A stretch of 64,000 bases of DNA, from the NCBI GenBank assembly GCA_965200355.1, contig OZ241351.1, forward strand, positions 124,001 through 188,000, in the 5' to 3' direction. The stretch is from Bin18 sp965200355 (lineage in GTDB: Bacteria; Desulfobacterota; Binatia; Bin18). Both the position numbers and the translations under genes were made by a program. Below, piece after piece: positions 53,269 through 60,474 of the stretch (position 1 is its first letter; each line of letters starts with the position of its first letter). The notes beneath the pieces are model-generated. The model made no database searches and was not told the origin of the DNA. It was given only the letters and a program-made list of their open reading frames with translations.

Positions 53269-53302
53269 CACCACAGCGCGAGTCATGACTCGCGCTGTGG
53301 TG
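53269..53302. promoter_or_regulatory. Perfect 34-bp palindrome, possible operator
   Basis: The half-site CACCACAGCGCGAGTCA is followed at once by its exact reverse complement with no loop. It lies 60 bases upstream of the 53363 start and about 262 bases from the hydroxylase operon. Loop-free symmetry of this length suits a dimeric regulator or an element end better than an RNA terminator. Confidence 0.55.
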
Positions 53303-53362
53303 ACGTTGATACGGCCCGGCAATCCAGCCGAGGCCATACACCGTTCCCTTAGGAGGACTCTG

Positions 53363-54384
53363 ATGCCTGGTCTTATTATCTTTGGCTTGACTGCTGCCCT
53401 GCTGTTCACGACAGGCGTGGCGCACGGCGCAACATTGGAAGTTCCCGGCGACGGGGTCAAGCTATCGGGTATAGGATTCATTGCAGGCTGGAAGTGTGAA
53501 GCGGGAGACATTACCACAACTATCAATGGAGGAGAGCATATTTCCCTCGCAACAGAACAACCCCGACTCGACACACACTCTGTCTGTGGCGATGTACATA
53601 ACAGTTTTATACTCAAATAAACTGGAATCACCTAGGCGACGGTGAGCATACCATCGTAGCCTATGATGACGGCGAGGAGTTCGACCGCGCGACGTTCACC
53701 GTTACCACGGCTGGAGAAGAGTTTGTGAGAGGGGCAAGTGCCCAAGTGCGAGTCGAGAATTTCCCTTCACCAGGTGAGGTCACGCTGTTTGAGTGGGAGC
53801 AAAGCACGCAACACCTGGAGATGGTACAAGGACCAGAACTCGAGACAGTTGAACCGGTTGATGTCCCTGAGGATTTTATTCCCTTCCTTGGAACATGGGT
53901 AGGGACGGGGGATTTTGTAATGGATTACCGAGGTGGAAGTTACCCTGACTTTGGGCGTGGGTTACATGAAGCAAGGGACGCTTGCTATATCGACGATGGT
54001 AACAACTTTGTGACATCGGCAACATATAAGTTTTATTGGAACAGCGAGCAGGAGGATGCAGTACTTGAGTATGGAGGAAGTTACTCCGCAAGGAAATGTC
54101 AACCAAGGTACGTAGATTCATTTGACTCAGATAGCAGACTGAGCGGTCTCGGTATGAGCGATATTATTGATAAAATTCCATATCCCATTTGGTTTATGAG
54201 GGATTCGAAATCTTATGGTGGTCGTAGTTCATTTCTTCGCCTCTTTATTGGTTTTCGTTTGCTTGACGATAATCATATGGAAGTCGGTAATTTTGCATTA
54301 TACAAGGGTTCTCCTTGGCCGGAAGCTGAATGGCGATTAACGGATTTTGGTGTTTATGCCACAGCCCGCAGAATTGAAGAATAG
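53363..54384 (+). pseudogene. Secreted two-domain protein frameshifted by one lost T
   Basis: The ATG at 53363 has the site TTAGGAGGACTCTG and encodes a signal peptide ending near AHGATLE. A domain with GFIAGWKCEAGD, INGGEHISL and VCGDVHNSF follows, and the frame stops at 53618. One added T in the T-run at 53605-53608 restores NSFYTQINWNHLGDGEH and leads through TFTVTTAGEEFVRGAS to the end at 54384. The C-terminal half (about 150-335) is a separate beta-rich domain (FIPFLGTWVGTGDFVMDY, later LTDFGVYATARRIEE). The first domain shares its pattern with the interrupted gene at 3747. Function unknown; the later part is more AT-rich than its neighbours. Confidence 0.78.
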
Positions 54385-54490
54385 ACCACCGTAGACAAAA
54401 AAGGGGATCGGTACGACGACCCACTACCTGAACAACATGGTGCCGCTGGGGAGACTGCCTCCTAAGAAGACCCTAAATTGCGAAATTTCG

Positions 54491-55090
54491 TTACATTTTC
54501 ATTACGTCAACCCACCGGGCGTACTCCTGGGGGGTATCGATATCGGCCCGAATACCGGGATCATCAAGCGCCAGCTCACGGACCCGGGACGGGTCCTTAC
54601 GGACCACCACCTTTGCCCCTTTATCCAGCGGGGCAGCCAGAAGCTCTCCGTACACCTCCTTGGAGAACAGCACCGGATGGCCCCGGCGGCCCTGGTAGGA
54701 TGCAATGATAATGGACAGCGGAGCGGTGGCAAACGACGTCATCAGCGCGCGTATGGTCTCAGCTTGGACAAGTGGATGATCCACCAGATTGACCACCGCG
54801 GCCTCGCTCTCGGGCGACAGGACCTGCATCCCCGTTTGCAGGGAAGAGAGTTGGCCGAGTTGATACTGCGGGTTGACCACGGTCCGAAGAGCGGGGTGTT
54901 GCGGGACGACCGCCCGAATCGGTGCGGCGTGCTCATGCGCTCCGAGGACGACGATGAGTTCATCGACGCCGGCGCTCAAAAAACTCGTACAAATAGTCTC
55001 AATAAAGGTGCGTCCCCGGTAGTCCAGCAGGGCTTTGGGTGTCCCCATCCGCCGGGACTCACCAGCGGCCAGGAGAATTCCAGAAATCAT
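54491..55090 (-). CDS. mocA: Molybdenum cofactor nucleotidyltransferase (MocA/MobA-like)
   Basis: NTP-transferase of 199 residues. The GT-A start motif LLAAGESRRMGTPKALLDYRG (split near 6-26) and VNLVDHPLVQAETIRAL (about 99) are the family signatures. MocA makes the cytosine dinucleotide form of the molybdenum cofactor needed by xanthine dehydrogenase-type enzymes. Its place beside XdhC and the three subunit genes supports that. MobA (guanine form) is less likely from context. A 17-bp tandem duplication covers the start codon. Confidence 0.85.
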   Translation of the reverse strand: MISGILLAAGESRRMGTPKALLDYRGRTFIETICTSFLSAGVDELIVVLGAHEHAAPIRAVVPQHPALRTVVNPQYQLGQLSSLQTGMQVLSPESEAAVVNLVDHPLVQAETIRALMTSFATAPLSIIIASYQGRRGHPVLFSKEVYGELLAAPLDKGAKVVVRKDPSRVRELALDDPGIRADIDTPQEYARWVDVMKM

Positions 55091-55113
55091 ATCGAGCCAG
55101 AAATCATATCAAG
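55080..55113. repeat. 17-bp tandem duplication at the mocA start
   Basis: CCAGAAATCATATCGAG (55080-55096) is repeated at 55097-55113 with one mismatch. On the minus strand the upstream copy gives a second ATG in another frame. That reads six codons to a TGA overlapping the mocA ATG (ATGA). Confidence 0.75.
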
Positions 55114-55148
55114 AAAGCAGACCCCGCGTGCGGTGAGAGCGCGGGCCG

Positions 55149-56309
55149 CTACGAAGTAAACTTCAACGGGCCGTCAGACCGCACTTTAGCGGCCAGCGAG
55201 CGCGTATCGGCCGGGCCCTTGCGCCGGGCGCGTACGATCTCGGCAGTAATGGCGACCGCAATCTCCGCCGGCGTCTCAGCCGCAATATCAAGCCCGAGCG
55301 GCGTATGCACGCTGGCGACCTCTTCTGGGCGGTAGCCCTGCTCAACCAGGCGCTCAAGGGTCCGTTTTGAGCGCCGCCGACTGCCGATCATGCCAATATA
55401 GGCCGGATTCTTTTTGAGCACGGTTTTGACCGAGGTCTCATCCCACACATGACCGCGGGTGACCACAACCACAAAGGTCTGCTGGTTGATAGGCAGATTG
55501 TTCAGCACCTCCTCAAACGGCCCGACTCGAACCTCGGCTGCCTGGGGAAAGCGCTCTCGATTGGCAAAGGCCCAGCGATCATCCACCACGACGGTATGAA
55601 AGCCGAGCATGGCCCCTATTTCGCACAGCGGCTGCGCAATATGACCGGCACCAACAATGAGCAAGGTCTGCACGCCGGTCTGCACGTCAACGAAAACGCG
55701 CGGCCAGTTCTCTTTTCGGACCAGCGCGTCCTCTCGGACTTCCCCCTGCGGCGACACGGCAAACAGTTGTGGCTTGCCTGAAGCCACCGATGAGGAAAAT
55801 GTCTTGAGGGTGTCGGCTGTGAGTGAGACGGCCGGACGGAGGGACACGCCACCACGTCCATCCTGAGCAAGAGACAGGCAGCTCTTTGTTCCGGGTGGGA
55901 CTGCGCTGAACGGGTCGAGCGCCGTGACCAGTGCGGCCGGCTGGTGAGTGCGGGTCGCCTCGGCCAAGGTCTGGGCTAACTCGCGGTGTTGCTCTGGCTG
56001 CCAGAGGTCAAGCGCGACATCCATCACCCCACCACAGACCTGGATCTCGTCCTGATCAAAGTCGCCGGTTAAATCGACCTGAACAATGCGCGGGGGAGAT
56101 TGGTGGTCCAGCACCGGATAGGCCCGGCGGAGCACTTCCCCTTCGCCACAGCCCCCGCCTATCGTCCCAAACGGCTGTCCTTCGGGGGGCACGACCATTT
56201 TCGCCCCCACCTCACGCGGCACAGAGCCACGTGTACGGATAATGGTCGCCAACACAAACGGCTTGCCAGCCGCTAAAATTTCTTCAGCGCGTTGCCACAG
56301 ATCTTCCAC
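55149..56309 (-). CDS. xdhC: XdhC/CoxI-family molybdenum enzyme maturation protein
   Basis: Protein of 386 residues, probably with a GTG start. The N-terminal XdhC_CoxI domain carries LATIIRTRGSVPREVGAKMVV (split near 20-40) and GTIGGGCGEGEVLRRA (about 48). The C-terminal Rossmann domain has LLIVGAGHIAQPLCEIGAMLGF (split near 217-238), VVVTRGHVWDETSV and YIGMIGSRRRSKRTLERL. XdhC binds and inserts the sulfurated cofactor into xanthine dehydrogenase. It completes the locus with mocA, the MoaD-like gene and the three enzyme subunits. Confidence 0.92.
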   Translation of the reverse strand: MEDLWQRAEEILAAGKPFVLATIIRTRGSVPREVGAKMVVPPEGQPFGTIGGGCGEGEVLRRAYPVLDHQSPPRIVQVDLTGDFDQDEIQVCGGVMDVALDLWQPEQHRELAQTLAEATRTHQPAALVTALDPFSAVPPGTKSCLSLAQDGRGGVSLRPAVSLTADTLKTFSSSVASGKPQLFAVSPQGEVREDALVRKENWPRVFVDVQTGVQTLLIVGAGHIAQPLCEIGAMLGFHTVVVDDRWAFANRERFPQAAEVRVGPFEEVLNNLPINQQTFVVVVTRGHVWDETSVKTVLKKNPAYIGMIGSRRRSKRTLERLVEQGYRPEEVASVHTPLGLDIAAETPAEIAVAITAEIVRARRKGPADTRSLAAKVRSDGPLKFTS

Positions 56310-56370
56310 GTCACAAATCCTATCTGAACAGCCAGGGGAAAAGCAATGGAATACGGTCGGTTTTGCGAGG

Positions 56371-57381
56371 CTATTGAAAGCGGGGCATAATCTGCTGCGC
56401 GAATGTCTGTAACACCCGGGCCGGGTCGCCGGTCAGCGGTCCAAGAAAAATTTGCTTCACCCCAGCCGCGGCCGCGCGCCCGACCTGCTCGAGGCAGCCC
56501 TGCGGCATGCCCACAATGGCAAATCGTTCGGCCAGATAGTCCTTCAGCCCCAGTTCGTCAATCATCTTGGCATGAAATCGTTCAGCGCCGAGCAATTCGT
56601 GTTCATGCGGACGGTAGGCAGCCTTGAGTTTTTCAATTGGCTCCCATAGTTCGGCAAGAATACGCTTGCCCTCTAAGGTCCACCGAAAGGCATGGTTGGC
56701 GCTCGCGGCCAGCGCCATACGGATTTCATCCACCGCGGCCGGCGTGGTCTCGGCCACATTGGTTTTGGCAAAAAACCAGATATCCAAGTCTTCAAGGGTC
56801 CGCCCGGCAGCCTTGGCTCCAGCCTCGATATGGGCATAGGCGTCCTGGACAACTGCGGGGCTCAGGCCGCTGCCCACGATCACCCCGTCGGCCAGCTCAC
56901 CGGCTAATTGCAGGGTCTTTGGTCCCTCGGCACAGACGTGCACAGGAACCGGTCTTTTCACCCAGACCTGGCGAACGGTCCGGCCTTGGAAGTGCGTTTC
57001 GCCGGTATAAAAGCCTTTGATCGCTTCAATCGCTGCCCGAAACTCGGCAAGTCGGGCGGCCTTAAGACCCACGTTATACACCGCGCTGTCCCCTGTCCCG
57101 ATGCCCAGAAAAGCGCGTCCGTCTGACAGGGCGTTGATTGAGGCAATGGCCCCTGCCGTGACCGCAGGATGGCGGGTCAGGGGGTTGGTCACAAATGTTC
57201 CCATCCGCAGCCGCTGACTGTGCAGCGCGCACTGGGTCAGGGTCACATAGCAGTCCGGCCACAGCCAATGCGCGTCCGGCACGCCCACCATCTCGAAGCC
57301 CCAGGCCTCAATCTGACGGACCAGCCCCGGCAAGTCAGGATAATTGTGGGCAAGGGGAATGGTTGCAAATTGGACATTCAT
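56371..57381 (-). CDS. LLM-class F420-dependent oxidoreductase (Mer-like)
   Basis: Luciferase-fold protein of 336 residues. Blocks are EAWGFEMVGVPDAHWLWPDCYVTL (split near 25-48), QRLRMGTFVTNPLTRHPAVTA (split near 56-76), SDGRAFLGIGTGDSAVYNVG (about 85) and KTLQLAGELADGVIVGSGL (about 155). GTGDSAV with the late GVKQIFLGPL is the pattern of methylene-H4MPT reductase-like F420 enzymes. It differs clearly from the LLM protein at 41729. The substrate is unknown. It lies 61 bases from xdhC on the same strand. Confidence 0.87.
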   Translation of the reverse strand: MNVQFATIPLAHNYPDLPGLVRQIEAWGFEMVGVPDAHWLWPDCYVTLTQCALHSQRLRMGTFVTNPLTRHPAVTAGAIASINALSDGRAFLGIGTGDSAVYNVGLKAARLAEFRAAIEAIKGFYTGETHFQGRTVRQVWVKRPVPVHVCAEGPKTLQLAGELADGVIVGSGLSPAVVQDAYAHIEAGAKAAGRTLEDLDIWFFAKTNVAETTPAAVDEIRMALAASANHAFRWTLEGKRILAELWEPIEKLKAAYRPHEHELLGAERFHAKMIDELGLKDYLAERFAIVGMPQGCLEQVGRAAAAGVKQIFLGPLTGDPARVLQTFAQQIMPRFQ

Positions 57382-57453
57382 GGCGACACCCTAGCTGTTT
57401 CCATTCACCAGCACCATTGCCGCAGGTCCCGGCCTGACTTATGCTGCGTTCCC

Positions 57454-58512
57454 ATGCAGGTCCGTTTGTTCATGCAAGGCGATCCGACCCCGGCTCAGAG
57501 CGTGGCAACGGACCAGTATTTTCTTCGCAGCGTGGTTGAGACGCGGCTTCCCATCTTGCGTGTCTATACGTACCCGCACGATGTGCTGCTGCTCGGTCGC
57601 TATCAGACTGCCAGCGCACTCGGTCAGGACCCAGGTCTGGCGATTATCCGGCGTCTGACTGGCGGACGAGCCTTTCCGAGTGGCACCGGGTTTGTCCAGT
57701 TCTCCCTCATCGTACCGCACCGTTCATACTTCTTCTCTGCCGACCCGCACCATATTGCGCCGTTTCAGATTCTCAACCGGTATGTCCGTGGGGTGCTGCA
57801 CGGCCTGAAAGCCGGCGGAGTTGAGGTCTTTTATCCAGGCCAGGACTTTCTGACGGTCCAGCGCCGGCCGGTTGGCTGGCACTCTTTTGTGACAGAAGAC
57901 AGCGGAGCCGTGCTGTATGAAGGCGGCGTGTTTGTTGAGCGGGATATGAGTCTCCTGCCCCATTTTCTTGACCGCGTGGACCCGCAGGGGACGCTTCCCT
58001 GTCAGCTCTTTATGCCGGCCCAGGTCCATAATGTTGGCAAAATCCTGGGGCGGTCTTGTGCACCGGTCCACGTTGCGCATCTCCTCCGCAACGGTTTTCT
58101 CCAGCAGTTCGGGCTGGAATGCCTCGACCACGACCTGAACGAAAACGAACGGGTGGCTATTCTGGAAAAACAAGAACAGACGGACCTCGTTCCCAAAAGT
58201 CACCCCCTGCCCTCCGCCCTGCCCTATGCAGCCACAAGGCAAACCCCGCTGGGGGAACTGCGGGTTCGTTGCGCTCTCACTTCTGAGCGGACCCTAGCGG
58301 CGGTCCAGTTCTCTGGCGATTTTATTGCCAATCCAGCCGGGCTACGGGCGTTGGAGCACAATCTCACCGGCTGTCCGCTGGAGAAAGCCGCCCTCTGGCA
58401 GGCCATTGACCGGACCTTTCTTCAGCCGGAGCATTATCTGATTGGAGCGGGGAAGTTAGCCGACTTGCCCGGATTGCTCCTCAGCGTTTCCGCGGTCTCG
58501 CCAGGCGGGTAG
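57454..58512 (+). CDS. Lipoate-protein ligase A-like protein
   Basis: Protein of 352 residues with a biotin/lipoate ligase fold. The ATG at 57454 gives MQVRLFMQGDPTPAQSVATD; the longer upstream frame overlaps the divergent LLM gene. VLLLGRYQTASALGQD (about 48) and IIRRLTGGRAFPSGTGFVQFS (split near 67-88) match the LplA Arg-Arg-x-Ser-Gly-Gly region, with Thr for Ser. The catalytic Lys block is probably HNVGKILGRSC (about 194). The C-terminal part has the LplA-C look. It may attach lipoate or octanoate to E2 or H proteins, or act as an octanoyltransferase. The degenerate motifs leave that open. Confidence 0.72.
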   Translation: MQVRLFMQGDPTPAQSVATDQYFLRSVVETRLPILRVYTYPHDVLLLGRYQTASALGQDPGLAIIRRLTGGRAFPSGTGFVQFSLIVPHRSYFFSADPHHIAPFQILNRYVRGVLHGLKAGGVEVFYPGQDFLTVQRRPVGWHSFVTEDSGAVLYEGGVFVERDMSLLPHFLDRVDPQGTLPCQLFMPAQVHNVGKILGRSCAPVHVAHLLRNGFLQQFGLECLDHDLNENERVAILEKQEQTDLVPKSHPLPSALPYAATRQTPLGELRVRCALTSERTLAAVQFSGDFIANPAGLRALEHNLTGCPLEKAALWQAIDRTFLQPEHYLIGAGKLADLPGLLLSVSAVSPGG

Positions 58513-58519
58513 CGGGTAA

Positions 58520-59356
58520 ATGATGGCATATCCCCCGGACAACGATCTCCAGTTCGGCCAGCTTGCAGCCGCCCTGCTCGCCGACGATGAGCATATCCGG
58601 CTCTCAGCGCTCGCGCGGCTTGAGACGGACAGGACCCTGACGGCTCTCCCCCAAGAGGTGATGCGGAGTCTCCTCACCTGTTTGGGACATACGAGGAAAA
58701 AAATACAACGCGCGGCAGCGACCGCCCTCACCCGCTTCGCCTCCCGACAGCCCGAGATTATTGCAGCACTGACACACAAGCTGACGGACCCGGACCCACG
58801 GCTGCGCTGGACCGCGGCGTTTATCCTCTCTCAACTCAATCTGCCGGGTCCCTCGCCTCTTCTCTCCGTTTTGATTGAGAACCTGGGACACCAGGAAAGC
58901 GACCTGCGCTGGGCCGCCGCCACCGCTGTCTTGCAGCGCGCCCAGCATCATGCTCAAGACGTCGCTCATGCCATGATCCGGCTCGTACATACGGGCAATG
59001 CTGTGCAGCGTCGTATGGCTCTCTACTGCCTGCGCGACCTGAAGGACACGGCCCCAGCCGCTCAAGAAGCCTATCTTGTCAGTCTGGGTGACAAGGACCC
59101 TATGGTCCGCCTGGGTGGTCTGTCCTGTGTGGGGAAGCTGCGACTGACCAGCGGAGCAATGCGCGCAGCGATGGTCCAGCTTTTAGAGCACGACCCAGAC
59201 CTGGGCGTTCGGCGTTCGGCTGCCCTGACCTGCGGACAAATCGGCGACCCGGACCCACAGATCGTCGAAGCGTTACGGCGAGCGGCGCAATCGGCTGACA
59301 GCAGCCTCAGAAAAGCATCGCTAGGAGCGCTCGGGAAACTGGCGGCCGATTCGTAA
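58520..59356 (+). CDS. HEAT-repeat protein
   Basis: Protein of 278 residues composed of about seven HEAT/PBS-type helical pairs. Repeated patterns are RKKIQRAAATALTRFAS, DPDPRLRWTAAFILSQL, ESDLRWAAATAVLQRA, DPMVRLGGLSCVGKL, DPDLGVRRSAALTCGQIG and DSSLRKASLGALGKL. It has no signal or membrane segment. Such proteins are scaffolds or phycobilisome-lyase-like binders, and no partner is evident. The ATG is 8 bases after the stop of the lipoate ligase-like gene, so the two are co-transcribed. Confidence 0.87.
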   Translation: MMAYPPDNDLQFGQLAAALLADDEHIRLSALARLETDRTLTALPQEVMRSLLTCLGHTRKKIQRAAATALTRFASRQPEIIAALTHKLTDPDPRLRWTAAFILSQLNLPGPSPLLSVLIENLGHQESDLRWAAATAVLQRAQHHAQDVAHAMIRLVHTGNAVQRRMALYCLRDLKDTAPAAQEAYLVSLGDKDPMVRLGGLSCVGKLRLTSGAMRAAMVQLLEHDPDLGVRRSAALTCGQIGDPDPQIVEALRRAAQSADSSLRKASLGALGKLAADS

Positions 59357-59389
59357 CGGACCGTCGTTCTTCTTCTGTCGGCGTCTGAT

Positions 59390-59725
59390 TCAGGTCAACG
59401 CGAACAGCGCCGTCTCAGGTGCCTTGTCGAGCACGCGGAGCAACGCCTTGGCCGCGCCGGTGGGACGGCGTTTCCCCTGCTCCCAGTTGCGGATTGTGTC
59501 TTGCGACACGTCGATACGCCGAGCGAATTCCTGTTGGGTGAGGCCCAAGCGTTTACGGACGCGCCGGGCGAATTTTGCCATGTCCCGTATCGCTTCGGCG
59601 TCGTCTTGGCGTTGCTGTGTCGCGATATGCCGTTCGGTCGTCGCGTCCAGCACTGCGTAATTGACTCGCCCCACGGGCAGGTCTTGGCGGTGGCTGGGAT
59701 CAATCCTGACGCGCGTCCTTGTCAT
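59390..59725 (-). CDS. XRE-type helix-turn-helix antitoxin
   Basis: DNA-binding protein of 111 residues. The helix-turn-helix lies at about 52-105 (RKRLGLTQQEFARRIDVSQ, then TIRNWEQGKRRPTG). The N-terminal half resembles the linker and toxin-binding part of antitoxins. It overlaps the BrnT-like toxin gene by 26 bases and is downstream of it, the usual layout for BrnT operons. It is probably both antitoxin and autorepressor (inference). Confidence 0.85.
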   Translation of the reverse strand: MTRTRVRIDPSHRQDLPVGRVNYAVLDATTERHIATQQRQDDAEAIRDMAKFARRVRKRLGLTQQEFARRIDVSQDTIRNWEQGKRRPTGAAKALLRVLDKAPETALFALT

Positions 59726-59981
59726 ATGCCTCGACCTCCCTCTTATTGGCTTTACGGGCTGAAATGAGCCGGATAGTAGAATTGCGCACGGTAAAAATCA
59801 CGACAAACACTCGGCCTTCAATCTTTCCCAACAGTCGGTAGCGATCCTCGCCATAGTCCCAGCGGTAATCTCGACTGATGATCCGATTTAGGTCAAGAAA
59901 AGCTCGAACGGCATAGGCAAAATCGAACCCGCGCTGCGTGAAACACGCATCACTCTTGGCGTCATCCCATTCGAACTCCAT
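59700..59981 (-). CDS. BrnT-family ribonuclease toxin
   Basis: Toxin of 93 residues. It begins MEFEWDDAKSDACFTQRGFDF, the BrnT signature. EDRYRLLGKIEGRVFVVIFT (about 45) and IRLISARKANKREVEAY (about 70) complete the fold and include the conserved Arg and acidic residues. BrnT cleaves RNA and slows growth until bound by its antitoxin. Here the partner is an XRE protein rather than the classical ribbon-helix-helix BrnA. The gene is intact. Confidence 0.87.
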   Translation of the reverse strand: MEFEWDDAKSDACFTQRGFDFAYAVRAFLDLNRIISRDYRWDYGEDRYRLLGKIEGRVFVVIFTVRNSTIRLISARKANKREVEAYDKDARQD

Positions 59982-60037
59982 AAATCTATGTAGGCCACTG
60001 GTCTACTTCATAGCAACATGCAAGGGGAAGTGGGCAC

Positions 60038-60247
60038 TCACGACAGATAGCCCATCGGCTCGTTTTTCAGCAACTCGACAATGACCTGCTGCCGGGTCTT
60101 GGGCGGCGTGCGGTTTTGTCCCTTCCCTTCCAAGACAAACAGGCCGCGCTTATATTTTCCACCACCGTGCTGACACGTGTCCCACAACCGCTGCCACCGC
60201 TCGGGCGAGCGGACCCACTGTCTGAGGATTTTTTCTTGGTTGGTCAT
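60038..60247 (-). CDS. Small hypothetical protein
   Basis: Predicted protein of 69 basic, helical residues beginning MTNQEKILRQWVRSPERWQR, with CQHGGGKYKRGLFV near 25-38. No family is recognised. It lies 56 bases upstream of the BrnT gene on the same strand and could be a member of that operon. The start is supported only by the open frame and coding-like composition. Confidence 0.5.
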   Translation of the reverse strand: MTNQEKILRQWVRSPERWQRLWDTCQHGGGKYKRGLFVLEGKGQNRTPPKTRQQVIVELLKNEPMGYLS

Positions 60248-60362
60248 ATCCTTGTCCTGGCTAACAACAAATTCCAGATTCTCACGGAGCTTTGATTTCG
60301 GGTTGCAGGTGCCGCACCAGTCATTCGGGTCCTCACCAATAGCCGCGCTTCTGCTGAGCGTC

Positions 60363-60430
60363 CCCCTCCCCCAAGGGGGCGGGAATGTCTACTCCCTCTC
60401 CCCTGGAGGGAGAGGGTGGGGTGAGGGGGA
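60363..60430. repeat. REP-like palindromic element pair
   Basis: CCCCCTCCCCCAAGGGGGCGGG and CCCTCTCCCCTGGAGGGAGAGGG-type hairpins (arms CCCTCTCCC / GGGAGAGGG) followed by TGGGGTGAGGGGG. It is the same family as 9330 and 10510. It occupies the 227-bp gap between the small hypothetical gene and the SDR gene. Confidence 0.8.
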
Positions 60431-60474
60431 ATTTCAAAAATGAAAAGCCACTGCTTCTACACCTTTCCTGTGAC

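Larger units (their letters stand above)
53008..53362. other. 355-bp divergent intergenic region with two palindromes
   Basis: This is the longest gap in the window, lying between the molybdenum hydroxylase operon (leftward) and the frameshifted gene at 53363 (rightward). It holds the ribosome site of the FAD subunit, a 13-bp hairpin (53083-53117) and a perfect 34-bp palindrome (53269-53302). Between them (53118-53268) I see no convincing gene. A minus-strand frame ending in a Cys-rich stretch (CQILMDEDAEEAKPCQC) is open through part of it but has no start I trust. Confidence 0.7.

Noticed and set aside
53150..53425. Minus-strand Cys-rich frame of up to 91 codons between the hydroxylase operon and the 53363 gene
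   Set aside because: No credible start or ribosome site. It overlaps the 34-bp palindrome and the strong ribosome site and start of the plus-strand gene. Only its last 40 residues look protein-like.
57169..57453. Upstream extension of the lipoate ligase-like protein
   Set aside because: It runs antisense into the LLM gene and past its start; the ATG at 57454 gives a sensible fold start.
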